DNA from: Candidatus Saccharimonadota bacterium
GTDB taxonomy: Bacteria > Patescibacteriota > Saccharimonadia > Saccharimonadales > Saccharimonadaceae
DNA: 37,721 nucleotides
NCBI GenBank assembly: GCA_016286785.1
Contig: JAEEUB010000010.1
Location: 1 to 37,721, forward strand
Direction of reading: 5' to 3'
Under the pieces are notes generated by a model that ran no database searches, was not told the DNA's origin, and was given only the letters and a program-made list of their open reading frames with translations. This document shows positions 14,857 to 22,241 of this stretch, in pieces. Made by a program: the position numbers and the translations under genes. Numbering within the stretch: position 1 is the first letter of the stretch; the number at the start of each line of letters is the position of its first letter.

Positions 14857-15084
14857 ATGGCTATTTGTGAAATTTCCGGCAAAGGCAAAATGTATGGCCA
14901 TAATGTTTCATTCTCTCAACGCCATACGCGCAAAGTTTTTAAACCAAATGTTTCAAAAAGAACGCTAATCATCAACGGTCAAAAAGTTAAATGCAACATT
15001 TCAACCTCAGCGCTTCGCACTTTGAAGAAAAAAGGTTTAATTGAATCCCCCAAGGCTCGTGCCGAGGAAAAATCGAGTAAATAA
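14857..15084 (+). CDS. rpmB: 50S ribosomal protein bL28
   Basis: A 75-aa bL28: MAICEISGKGKMYGHNVSFS matches the family start, and the C-terminal STSALRTLKKKG matches its end. Only Cys4 remains of the zinc-ribbon cysteines seen in C+ versions, so this is a zinc-free form. The ribosome-binding site AAGGAGAAATAAG overlaps the end of rplT. The gene is unusually placed at the end of the infC-rpmI-rplT operon; in many bacteria rpmB is elsewhere, often beside rpmG. Confidence 0.93.
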   Translation: MAICEISGKGKMYGHNVSFSQRHTRKVFKPNVSKRTLIINGQKVKCNISTSALRTLKKKGLIESPKARAEEKSSK

Positions 15085-15097
15085 TTTATATTACTTC

Positions 15098-15127
15098 AAA
15101 AAACTGGCCCATAAAGGTCAGTTTTTT
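15098..15127. terminator. bidirectional terminator shared by rpmB and rnpB
   Basis: A 12-bp inverted repeat (15098-15109 / 15116-15127) with a 6-nt loop, one G-U pair and T-tracts in both directions. It ends the ribosomal-protein operon on the plus strand and rnpB on the minus strand. Confidence 0.88.
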
Positions 15128-15137
15128 GATATTTCTA

Positions 15138-15474
15138 GGTGAGCCGTCTTTAAGCCGGGTTCTGTAGTTACAAAAGTAACTGGCAATCATCTATCTAGAC
15201 ATTGTATTACTACAATATTCTAGCGGTGAGCGTGCGTCTTCGAGCAAAAGCTGATAGCACTCCTTGCAACAAGTAGGGTTTGCCACCGAATTATATCACT
15301 ATAATCCGCTGTGGGCTCTTGCCCCACTCTTTTCACCCTTACCAGCAAGCTGGCGGTTTTGTTTCTGTGGTACTTTCCCTATCCTTACGGACGGTCGCCG
15401 TTAGCGACTACCATGCTCTATGTTGCCCGGACTTTCCTCTTGGATACCCCAAGCGATTGCCTTTCAGGCTCCCT
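15138..15474 (-). ncRNA. rnpB: RNase P RNA
   Basis: About 337 nt; the catalytic RNA that trims tRNA 5' ends. Diagnostic parts on the minus strand are GAGGAAAGTCCGGGC (CR-I, around 15427-15441), GATAGGGAAAGTACCACAG, GGTAAGGGTGAAA, and ACAGAACCCGGCTTA near the 3' end (around 15153-15167). P1 is formed by GAGCC near the 5' end and GGCTC at 15141-15145. Ends are set from P1 and may be off by a few bases. Any plus-strand reading frame across it is accidental. Confidence 0.95.
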
Positions 15475-15477
15475 GTA

Positions 15478-15501
15478 ATTATATCATATTTATGCTATAC
15501 T
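15478..15501. promoter_or_regulatory. overlapping divergent promoters of rnpB and the 289-aa gene
   Basis: Minus-strand TATAAT (15478-15483, preceded by TGA) sits just upstream of the rnpB 5' end. Plus-strand TATACT (15496-15501, preceded by TGC) ends six bases before the ATG at 15508. The two -10 boxes are only 12 bp apart, so the polymerase footprints must overlap. Neither has a good -35. Confidence 0.55.
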
Positions 15502-15507
15502 TACAGT

Positions 15508-16377
15508 ATGTCTGTGAAGGATTATTACTATGAACACTTTTATGAACTTACTCTAGAAAAACGATTCCATTTTGCTACACGCATGAAAAATTATTTCAAA
15601 ACCGATTATTTCAATAATTATTTAGAGCTAAATATGCCAAGCACTGATCTTAAGTCTATTCTCGCAAACAATGATTATTCTAGAGTTAAAGGATATAATT
15701 TGCGCAAACCCCTGTTTGAAAAATACCATGATCTCTATGGAGTAGAGGCAACACTATTTCGAATACATCATTTATTGCTTGAATACAATGTTGACACCAG
15801 AGATAGATTCAAGGAGTTATACCCTATCGAAAAACTATATCGTTTATCAGACACTTTACTTGATGATAAAGATGCTCTAAAAATATTATCATCCTGGGCG
15901 GTGAATACGATTTGCCTAACCGAAGAGCTCTTCCCGCGCAATAAAAATGTGGTTAAATATTTGGCAGAATTTGCTTGCAGTTTAGATACGGAGTCCACGG
16001 ATGAAACTCTTTTTGTGTATTTATGCACCCATATAATAATTTGTGAATCTAGTTTTTACACAAAAGACTTAAAAAAAGCAATGAATTTAAAGATATTAAA
16101 AGATTTACTGAAAAAAAGTTCGGAAGTGATAATTAAAAGTATTAATACCATATCACTTGATGCTTGTGTTGAATTTTTAGTTTGTTGTAATTTGGTTGGC
16201 GTAAAATATGATGAACAAAAAAATATGATTAAAGAAATATGTGATGATTATAAAAAAGACTCACCGTATCTAATTAATTATCGTCGCGACAAAGCTGTGG
16301 GTAGTTATTTTCATACCCTAGATGGAGCCGAGCATATCAATGCGCTATATATTATGAGCGGATTAGATTCCGAATAA
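15508..16377 (+). CDS. hypothetical helical protein, convergent with the rim operon
   Basis: A 289-aa protein, all-alpha in appearance, rich in Lys/Asp/Tyr/Leu, without signal peptide or membrane helix. It has several Cys residues (CLTEE, CTHIIICESS, CVEFLVCC) but no clean metal motif. No family recognised. The start is the ATG at 15508; a longer frame upstream would run through rnpB. Codons are more AT-rich than in neighbours, hinting at different origin. The last 26 bp overlap, tail to tail, the end of the ATP-grasp gene, so converging transcripts would be antisense there. Confidence 0.6.
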   Translation: MSVKDYYYEHFYELTLEKRFHFATRMKNYFKTDYFNNYLELNMPSTDLKSILANNDYSRVKGYNLRKPLFEKYHDLYGVEATLFRIHHLLLEYNVDTRDRFKELYPIEKLYRLSDTLLDDKDALKILSSWAVNTICLTEELFPRNKNVVKYLAEFACSLDTESTDETLFVYLCTHIIICESSFYTKDLKKAMNLKILKDLLKKSSEVIIKSINTISLDACVEFLVCCNLVGVKYDEQKNMIKEICDDYKKDSPYLINYRRDKAVGSYFHTLDGAEHINALYIMSGLDSE

Positions 16378-17212
16378 TCTCTTGTTTTTCGTCAGTAAAG
16401 GCGCCGCTCACAAGTTGGGGAGTCCGATTAACTTCTAGAACAGTATACTCACTAGTTTTATCGTCTTGCATTATATCTGCACCAGCAATTTTGATACCTA
16501 AAGCCTTGGACGCAGCAATGGAAAGCTCTATAATTCTTGGATCCACATCATCTAATGGTACAAGTTTAGCGTCTCCACCGACTGAGGTGTTGTTCCGATA
16601 ATCTTTACCATGAGATGAGCGGTAAATCGCAAGTTTTGGTTCGTAATTGATTAAAATAATGCGCCAGTCGCCATCATTAGGGATAAAATTCTGCAAAATA
16701 AATGGCGTATCAGGGTTTTTATCTAGGATATCGAGTAATTCTTGATTAGAATTGACCAAGTAGTTGTCTCTACCTTTTGTTCCATTAATTGATTTGAGAA
16801 TTCCGCTACCGTTAATTTCGTACAACCCCTGAACCATAAAATCTCGGGGGCCAAAAAATGTTTTGGCTGTTGGGATGTCTTTTTCCCAAAAACGCCATAA
16901 GGCATATAGCTTACCACTAATATTAGTAAACTGATCGTCGAGAATTGGTATGTTATATTTACGACAGTAGCAAGCAAGAGCACTAAATACATGATTCTTG
17001 GAGTGTTCTGGTGTTGCAAGAATAATGATTTTAGCAAAATTACGTATATCTTCGCCGTTAGAATAAAGCGTGACTTTTGAATTCTTACCGTTAATAGCAA
17101 AAGATAAATCACTATATTCACTAATCATTATTTTGATATCATCTTCAGAAAACAGTTGAGTCAACTTTTTATGTTTCGTAAGATTGTTGGTAAAGATTAA
17201 GATTTTTTTCAT
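16352..17212 (-). CDS. RimK-like ATP-grasp ligase paralogue
   Basis: 286 aa. An N-terminal pre-ATP-grasp domain (MKKILIFTNN...) is followed by an ATP-grasp fold: an ATP-binding loop like GILKSINGTKGRDN (~136-150), FILQNFI, and the metal-binding end GADIMQ...VLEVNRTP. The closing ExN (EVN) Mg ligands are intact, so it is probably active. It is diverged from RimK next door (8-nt gap). It probably ligates an amino acid or peptide to a protein or small-molecule carboxylate; the substrate is unknown. Last gene of the rimB-rimK-ATP-grasp operon. Confidence 0.8.
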   Translation of the reverse strand: MKKILIFTNNLTKHKKLTQLFSEDDIKIMISEYSDLSFAINGKNSKVTLYSNGEDIRNFAKIIILATPEHSKNHVFSALACYCRKYNIPILDDQFTNISGKLYALWRFWEKDIPTAKTFFGPRDFMVQGLYEINGSGILKSINGTKGRDNYLVNSNQELLDILDKNPDTPFILQNFIPNDGDWRIILINYEPKLAIYRSSHGKDYRNNTSVGGDAKLVPLDDVDPRIIELSIAASKALGIKIAGADIMQDDKTSEYTVLEVNRTPQLVSGAFTDEKQEIIRNLIRS

Positions 17213-17220
17213 AGCAAAGA

Positions 17221-18129
17221 CTAGGCTCCCACTTTGTCCCGACTATTTTGTCGAGGAGCGTTATATTCAATATACTCAATAATCTTAGATGCCACGTCGC
17301 GCCCGGTTACCCTCTCGATGCCAAAACCAGGTGAAGCGTTTACTTCTAAGACCAGAGGTCCGCGAGACGAACGCATCAAATCCACTCCACAGACATGGAG
17401 TCCCATAGCTCTAGCCGCTTTGATTGCGGTACGCTTTTCGGTATCTGTTAGCTTGATTGGTGTACCTGCGCCACCTTGGTGAAGATTAGATCTAAAGTCG
17501 TCGTCAAGCGATGCTCTCTTCATTGAGGCAACTACGCGACCACCTACTACAAAGGCACGAATATCTGTGCCGGCAGACTCCTTGATGAATTCTTGGAGTA
17601 AGATATTGGTACCATCTTCATTATAGAGGTAAAAAGCCTGTAACGCCGATTTGGCAGCCTTTCTAGTATCAGCAAGAATCACGCCATTACCATGAGTACC
17701 AGTAGCTAGCTTAATAATTACAGGCAATCCAATCTGCCCCAAAAGATCATCAATATCTGAAGTATTACGAGAAACGAGAGTTTTTGGTGTATCTACGCCG
17801 TACTTCGCAAAAATCTGAGCCGCCCGCAACTTATCTCTTGCCCTAGTGATAGCTACAGAAGTAGCCGAAGTATAAACCCCCTGCATTTCGAATTGACGAA
17901 CTACGGCACAACCATAACGCGTCATATTATTGGAGATGCGAGGAAGAACTGCATCAAAACCTTCAAGTTTTTTGCCTCTATAATAGATATCTGGATGCTT
18001 ATCGTCAAGAGAAAGATAACAGTTCTTATATTTAACTACTTTAACCCTGTGTCCACGTTTCTCGGCTTCTTCGACAAGGCGTTTAGTGGAATAGTTAGCG
18101 TTGCCGTTGGAAAGAATTGCAAGTTTCAT
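17221..18129 (-). CDS. rimK: RimK, ribosomal protein bS6 glutamate ligase
   Basis: 302 aa and close to E. coli RimK throughout: MKLAILS start, (G)FDAVLPRI, RARDKL(R)AAQ, the VKLATGTHGNGV-like ATP loop, DIRAFVVGG, DDFRSNLHQGG and EVNASPGFGIE. RimK adds glutamates to the C-terminus of bS6, adjusting ribosome behaviour. The start codon overlaps the rimB stop (ATGA), and AGAAAGGAGC is a good ribosome-binding site, so the two are translationally coupled. Confidence 0.93.
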   Translation of the reverse strand: MKLAILSNGNANYSTKRLVEEAEKRGHRVKVVKYKNCYLSLDDKHPDIYYRGKKLEGFDAVLPRISNNMTRYGCAVVRQFEMQGVYTSATSVAITRARDKLRAAQIFAKYGVDTPKTLVSRNTSDIDDLLGQIGLPVIIKLATGTHGNGVILADTRKAAKSALQAFYLYNEDGTNILLQEFIKESAGTDIRAFVVGGRVVASMKRASLDDDFRSNLHQGGAGTPIKLTDTEKRTAIKAARAMGLHVCGVDLMRSSRGPLVLEVNASPGFGIERVTGRDVASKIIEYIEYNAPRQNSRDKVGA

Positions 18130-18680
18130 TTTGCTCCTTTCTGCTTTAATTTAATACTATCAACGTTACCAGATAGTTTTTTGACATATTTAAGATGGAA
18201 TTTATGTGGGTTCTCTTTTAGACGTCGTTGGACGATTTTGGTCTTAGGATTTTTGGCTGGCATAGGGGTATGGTTTTGAGATACGTCCACGAGAAATTTG
18301 CCAGCAATAGTGCGCCGTCCGATGAGAACTGGAAAATTGTTATTGCTACGATTCGACAAACTGAAAAGAACTTTTATGGTATGCCCGTTGATTTTCATTC
18401 TTAAATGAGTGCGATAGCGGATTTGTTCATGTCCGGACGAATTACGAACAACTGCAACCTTGTAATCAGTACGTTTAAATGCCTTGCCCGTATAAAAAGG
18501 ACTACCCTCATCAAAGAGACGGAATCTTAAAACGCCTTCCTTATCAATTCGGATATGGCTAGCCCAAACCGAAGACGAATCGGCGCCAGTGTCGACTTTG
18601 GCGGGGATATCTTTAATTCCTGCTATTTCAACATATTCCGTAGAACCAACAACTGGTAAACTCTTATTATTTGATTCCAT
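18126..18680 (-). CDS. rimB: RimB-like retropepsin-fold aspartic protease (PF05618 family)
   Basis: 184 aa. A single retropepsin-like domain has the catalytic motif VDTGADSSS (D30) and a second half with FPVLIGRRTI. The C-terminus is long and basic. In gammaproteobacteria RimB belongs to the RimABK system with RimK and tunes bS6 glutamylation. Here it is directly fused in operon with rimK. The ATG at 18680 is chosen because TATAAT (18687-18692) lies six bases upstream; a longer frame starting at 18704 would translate through its own promoter. The mRNA is predicted leaderless. Confidence 0.85.
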   Translation of the reverse strand: MESNNKSLPVVGSTEYVEIAGIKDIPAKVDTGADSSSVWASHIRIDKEGVLRFRLFDEGSPFYTGKAFKRTDYKVAVVRNSSGHEQIRYRTHLRMKINGHTIKVLFSLSNRSNNNFPVLIGRRTIAGKFLVDVSQNHTPMPAKNPKTKIVQRRLKENPHKFHLKYVKKLSGNVDSIKLKQKGAK

Positions 18681-18686
18681 GCGTAT

Positions 18687-18695
18687 ATTATACCA
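18687..18695 (-). promoter_or_regulatory. rim operon promoter, leaderless start
   Basis: Minus-strand TGGTATAAT with the -10 at 18687-18692. Six bases to the rimB ATG. The preceding gene ends 31 nt from the ATG on the other side, so the two units are tightly packed. Confidence 0.6.
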
Positions 18696-18711
18696 TGAAA
18701 CCATGAAAAAT

Positions 18712-19563
18712 CTACTTTCTACCTAGGGTTTTGTTGATTGCAAGATTTGCTTCATGGTCAGCTATTACATTTTTTTCTCTATTAGTATGAGTAAAAGAGA
18801 CGGCCTCAAACTCGCCAAGCTTGCTTAGAATATCCTCATAAACGGGTAAAATATCATGATTCTTTACCGTAAATATACCGTTTAGTTGATTTACAACCAT
18901 CAAACTATCCGAAACAAAACGAGCCTTTTTGTATCCCATTTCAATCGCCAACTCAATTCCCTTTCGCATCGCATAGTATTCTGCCATCCTCGAAGTCGCA
19001 AAACCAATAAACTCGCCACCCTGTTTGATAATGTGGCCATCACTATTATATATACAGTAGCCGATACCGGATGGACCCGGATTTCCTCGGCTAGCCCCAT
19101 CTACATTAATAATCACAGAATTCACCGTATCGCGGCTCATGGCGCGCCCAGATATAGTCTTGCCCTCTTCAATCTCAATAACCGACATACTAGCCTCATC
19201 CAAACGAACACTAGAAGAAGCAAACTCTTTTACAAATTTAAATGCCGTATAGCGATCTTTTGGTATAGGCTTGTCATCATTTTTTATACCAAGTTCATAA
19301 ACAATATATAGATTACTTAATCTAGTTGCGCCTTCAGGGGCCAAAAAAGTGATTACGTCTTTTAGCTTCATCGTTGATGCGGTCAATCCCGTATATTCAT
19401 TAAGTGAACGAACCATTGCTTCCTCTGGCTGTTCGCCAAATTTTATCTTCCCTGTTGGCAATTCCCAAAAAACGGGCGCCTCTGATCGCCCTTTACTGCG
19501 CTTAAAAACTAAAACGCCTTCTTCTGTTTTGATTATTCCAACTACACGAATTCTTTGTTTCAT
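18712..19563 (-). CDS. degenerate NUDIX domain fused to RNase HI
   Basis: 283 aa in two domains. Residues 1-~135 are NUDIX-like, but the box reads G38-x5-E44-x7-R52-S-L-N-E56-Y57-T-G: two of the usual Glu metal ligands (53 and 57) are Ser and Tyr, so hydrolysis is doubtful. Residues ~145-283 are an RNase HI domain with the full catalytic set D155 (NVDGASRGNPGP), E195 (MAEYYAM), D219 (VSDS) and D269 (NVIADHEAN). It should cut RNA in RNA/DNA hybrids. The ATG at 19563 follows GAGGTGGGT; an upstream in-frame GTG lies inside that site. The ribosome-binding site is buried in a 9-bp stem. Confidence 0.88.
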   Translation of the reverse strand: MKQRIRVVGIIKTEEGVLVFKRSKGRSEAPVFWELPTGKIKFGEQPEEAMVRSLNEYTGLTASTMKLKDVITFLAPEGATRLSNLYIVYELGIKNDDKPIPKDRYTAFKFVKEFASSSVRLDEASMSVIEIEEGKTISGRAMSRDTVNSVIINVDGASRGNPGPSGIGYCIYNSDGHIIKQGGEFIGFATSRMAEYYAMRKGIELAIEMGYKKARFVSDSLMVVNQLNGIFTVKNHDILPVYEDILSKLGEFEAVSFTHTNREKNVIADHEANLAINKTLGRK

Positions 19564-19711
19564 ACCCACCTCAATCTAGGCGCCCTATTGGCTCATTTTT
19601 CCCCGTAATATATACAAGGTGGGTAAAATCTTATGCGATACGACCACGGTCGTAAGCCACGAAATCCCTAAAACAAGATTATTCAGGAAAATCTTGCCAC
19701 CAACAGGGCTT
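19563..19711 (-). promoter_or_regulatory. structured 5' leader occluding the ribosome-binding site
   Basis: A ~145-nt leader. AGGTGGGTA at 19563-19571 (minus strand) covers the ribosome-binding site and the A of the ATG. It is perfectly complementary to TACCCACCT at 19617-19625. Upstream are CAAGATT/AATCTTG and ACGACC/GGTCGT hairpins and a closing AAGCC/GGCTT pair. A GGTGG in the first part (about 19699-19703) could compete for the anti-ribosome-binding-site strand. This is riboswitch- or thermosensor-like architecture; no known class was recognised. Confidence 0.5.
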
Positions 19712-19717
19712 AACTTC

Positions 19718-19726
19718 ATTATATCA
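19718..19726 (-). promoter_or_regulatory. promoter of the NUDIX-RNase H gene
   Basis: Minus-strand TGATATAAT, -10 at 19718-19723; start near 19711. The ~55 nt between this and the M50 gene holds no further signal. Confidence 0.55.
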
Positions 19727-19777
19727 TACCCAATAAAATAATAAAGCACTACCGCCAGTTACCGTCATTGGTCGCAA

Positions 19778-20410
19778 TTATCGCCCCACAATTAAGTAAA
19801 AGAAATCGATAATTCCATTAGTTCCGTTTATCATTAGTTTTGAAAACACGTCACCAAAAAGCAAGATTAAAATATACACTAAAATAAAACCATACGGTTC
19901 AATCATGGACAAAAACTCCCGAACTTTATCCGGCGAAATCGCATAAATCACACGCGATCCATCTAGTGGCGGCACTGGAATAAGATTAAACAGCATAAAT
20001 CCCAAATTAGTAAAAATCAACTCTAGGAAAATAAACTCCAAAACTCCGCCCCCGTAAAGCCAACCACCAAAATGCCCTATTAAAAAAGCAATCAGCGCAA
20101 TAAGAAAATTCGTAAATGGCCCAGCAAGAGAAACCAGTGCCATCCCCCATTCTCGCCACTTCAATTTGCTATAATCAATCGGAACCGGCTTGGCCGCTCC
20201 AAAAACCGGAGCGCCAATTAAAAACAATATCATAGGCACCAAGATAGATAATATCGGATCTATATGCTTTAAGGGATTTAAATCTAACCGGCCCGCTTCT
20301 TTTGCAGTATCATCCCCAAGCCAATATGCCACCAATCCGTGAGCCAGTTCATGCAAAATAACCGAACCAACAATTATTATTAATATAATAATAGCCTGAA
20401 CAAAATTCAT
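19778..20410 (-). CDS. site-2 protease family (M50) membrane metalloprotease
   Basis: 210 aa, about five to six membrane helices. The zinc-binding HELAH sits inside the first helix (H20-H24), and the third-ligand motif NLIPVPPLDGSR is near 140-152. This is the short, PDZ-less S2P type that cuts transmembrane helices; substrates are unknown. It is the last gene of the thrS-miaA-regulator-hypothetical-M50 run and starts one base after the upstream stop codon. Confidence 0.9.
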   Translation of the reverse strand: MNFVQAIIILIIIVGSVILHELAHGLVAYWLGDDTAKEAGRLDLNPLKHIDPILSILVPMILFLIGAPVFGAAKPVPIDYSKLKWREWGMALVSLAGPFTNFLIALIAFLIGHFGGWLYGGGVLEFIFLELIFTNLGFMLFNLIPVPPLDGSRVIYAISPDKVREFLSMIEPYGFILVYILILLFGDVFSKLMINGTNGIIDFFYLIVGR

Positions 20411-20411
20411 G

Positions 20412-20858
20412 TTAATTTAGTACAACAACCTCTTTTGCTACCGGAAGAGAATCTAAGTTTTTAATTTTTAGTTTCTTCTCGGTGCGCGCAGTAAGTTTAA
20501 GGTCGGCCACCATACCATCAACATTGCCCATCGCTACTATTAATTTCGGCTCAATTTCCCGAATTGCCCTAACCGATGAGGTGCAAAGAACATCGGCCAC
20601 GATATCATCTAGATTCTCCTCTATTCCACCAAGTACACCAACTCTTACACCAGAAATATTAATATCATAAATAGTTTTACCACTTTTAGTAGCAACACCT
20701 CTAATCGTCGCATCACCAATCTCAAACTCACCCGGACCAACAATTTTACCCACCGCGAGATCTGCATCAATAGTCGCTTCCGCCACATTTATTTTAATGA
20801 CTGTTTTCTTAGTGTTTAAAACTATCTCATCTGGATTTTTGCTTTCAATCTCAAACAT
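20412..20858 (-). CDS. hypothetical beta-rich protein, possibly a relic MBL-fold domain
   Basis: 148 aa, soluble. It has short alternating beta strands (IKINVAEATI, GEFEIGDATI, YDINISGVRVGVLGG) and a stretch ending LIVAMG. The order resembles part of the UlaG-like metallo-beta-lactamase fold often seen in CPR genomes, but no HxHxDH or other metal ligands are present. If homologous it is non-catalytic. It has a ribosome-binding site (AGGAG) and lies 7 nt after the regulator gene. Family assignment is weak. Confidence 0.55.
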   Translation of the reverse strand: MFEIESKNPDEIVLNTKKTVIKINVAEATIDADLAVGKIVGPGEFEIGDATIRGVATKSGKTIYDINISGVRVGVLGGIEENLDDIVADVLCTSSVRAIREIEPKLIVAMGNVDGMVADLKLTARTEKKLKIKNLDSLPVAKEVVVLN

Positions 20859-20865
20859 AAAACTC

Positions 20866-21471
20866 CTATTCTTTTATTAGTTTATCTGGGTCAATTATTT
20901 CCGAGATTTCCATTTCTAGAACGTCTAGAAGAAATCGGTCTCTAACGCTTTTGCGATACGTAAAATCATCCGGCGACATGATAACATAATTAATTGGTTT
21001 TCCTTGTTTCTTTTCAACGAGCTCCGCCCAACGAGTCAGCTTCTTGGTTTTATCATTGCCAACAATCAATAAATCTATCCCATCCTGCCCAGGCAAACGA
21101 TTGGTCACAACAAGCGCCTTTAAATAGTTTTTAACCGGACGGCAATAAGTTTCCCACGTAGATTCAGAAACATCTTTTTCTTGTGCCGAACTAACTTTTT
21201 TAGAAAAAATATCAATTAGCGGCCGATAAAAAGGATGTTTATTATTGGCCGAATAATAAACTTTATTATCGAAAGTATCATTTTTAATAATTCCAATCCC
21301 TTCAAGATTAAGTAGCTCCCGCCTCACGGAGTTTATCTGTTCGTCTATTACTCTAGTCATCTCGCGTACATAAAAAGATTTCGTCGGGTTTTCAAAAAAT
21401 AATTTTAAAAGCTTAGCCCGAGTTTTTGAGCCAAATAATTTTTCAATTGGTGTATTTGTTGTTTTGCTCAT
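20866..21471 (-). CDS. winged-helix regulator fused to a nucleotidyltransferase-like domain
   Basis: 201 aa. Residues ~8-85 form a winged helix (LFGSKTRAKLLKLF, then SFYVREMTR, then a wing ending VYYSAN). Residues ~110-200 resemble a minimal nucleotidyltransferase fold with GxDxxDLLIVG (LPGQDGIDLLIVG). Such wHTH-NTase proteins occur widely in CPR and archaea as possible regulators. The first 29 nt overlap the 3' end of miaA. TGATAAAAT lies inside miaA, its hexamer nine bases before the ATG, so it may have its own nearly leaderless mRNA. Confidence 0.7.
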   Translation of the reverse strand: MSKTTNTPIEKLFGSKTRAKLLKLFFENPTKSFYVREMTRVIDEQINSVRRELLNLEGIGIIKNDTFDNKVYYSANNKHPFYRPLIDIFSKKVSSAQEKDVSESTWETYCRPVKNYLKALVVTNRLPGQDGIDLLIVGNDKTKKLTRWAELVEKKQGKPINYVIMSPDDFTYRKSVRDRFLLDVLEMEISEIIDPDKLIKE

Positions 21472-22228
21472 CTTGAATATATTTTATCACGAATGAACAA
21501 ATTTTATCAAACTCCATCCATTTTATTTCACTATTTCTTTTAAACCACGTCAGTTGTCTTTTAGCCAGGTGCCAGTCCTCATAAAAACACTTTTCTTTTG
21601 CATCTTCCAGACTAAGCTCATCATTTAGATATTGCCACGCAAACTTATATATATTACTGTTCATCGTGCCATTTTTCCATCCATAATTTTGAACAAGATT
21701 TTTAACCTCAACGTATAGCTCTGGACAGAACATTTGAACAATTCTTTTACTCAACCTACCTCGTAATTCCTCACTCGACCACTTAATTCCGATGAGTAAA
21801 TAATTTCCTTTTATCTGTTTTCGGTCTGAACAAGTTTTTTGTTCATAATCCCCAATCTTCTCGCCAGTCAGCCCCCTAAACTGATAATCATATATTAACG
21901 CGTCAATATAAAGACCAGTTCCTCCCACTATAATCGGAATTTTATTGCGACCCTTAATGAATTTGATCTTTTCTTCTGCGTATTTTTTCCAATCAGAAAC
22001 AGTAAATCTCTGCCCCGGAAAGACTAAATCTAATCCATAATGCGGCACCCCGTCCATTTCTTTTCTGGTTGGTTTTGCGGTACCAATATCCATTCCCTTA
22101 TAAATTGCCCTAGAATCTGCCGAAATAATTTCTCCACCTATCTTTTTTGCGATTTCAATCGAAACCGCAGTTTTTCCAGAACCAGTCGGTCCCAAAATAA
22201 CTATCACCGGAACACTATCGGTACTCAT
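21443..22228 (-). CDS. miaA: tRNA dimethylallyltransferase
   Basis: 261 aa. MiaA adds an isoprenoid to A37 of tRNAs reading UNN codons. Visible are the P-loop GPTGSGKT (13-20), SADSRAIYKGMDIGTAKPT, and VGGTGLYIDAL. It is shorter than the usual ~300 aa; the central and C-terminal parts are reduced. It lies 13 nt after thrS, in the same operon. It overlaps the regulator start. Confidence 0.93.
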   Translation of the reverse strand: MSTDSVPVIVILGPTGSGKTAVSIEIAKKIGGEIISADSRAIYKGMDIGTAKPTRKEMDGVPHYGLDLVFPGQRFTVSDWKKYAEEKIKFIKGRNKIPIIVGGTGLYIDALIYDYQFRGLTGEKIGDYEQKTCSDRKQIKGNYLLIGIKWSSEELRGRLSKRIVQMFCPELYVEVKNLVQNYGWKNGTMNSNIYKFAWQYLNDELSLEDAKEKCFYEDWHLAKRQLTWFKRNSEIKWMEFDKICSFVIKYIQDEQNNKYTN

Positions 22229-22241
22229 AATTCTTCCAAAA

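Noticed and set aside
15280-15507. 76-codon upstream extension of the 289-aa gene
   Set aside because: It runs through rnpB in antisense and across the gene's own -10 box; composition changes at 15,508.
18681-18704. Longer start for rimB (MVSWYNIR...)
   Set aside because: The extra codons are the promoter itself (TATAAT).
19600-19711. 5S rRNA-like GAAGTTAAGCCC in the leader
   Set aside because: Only a 12-nt likeness; no 5S stems fit.
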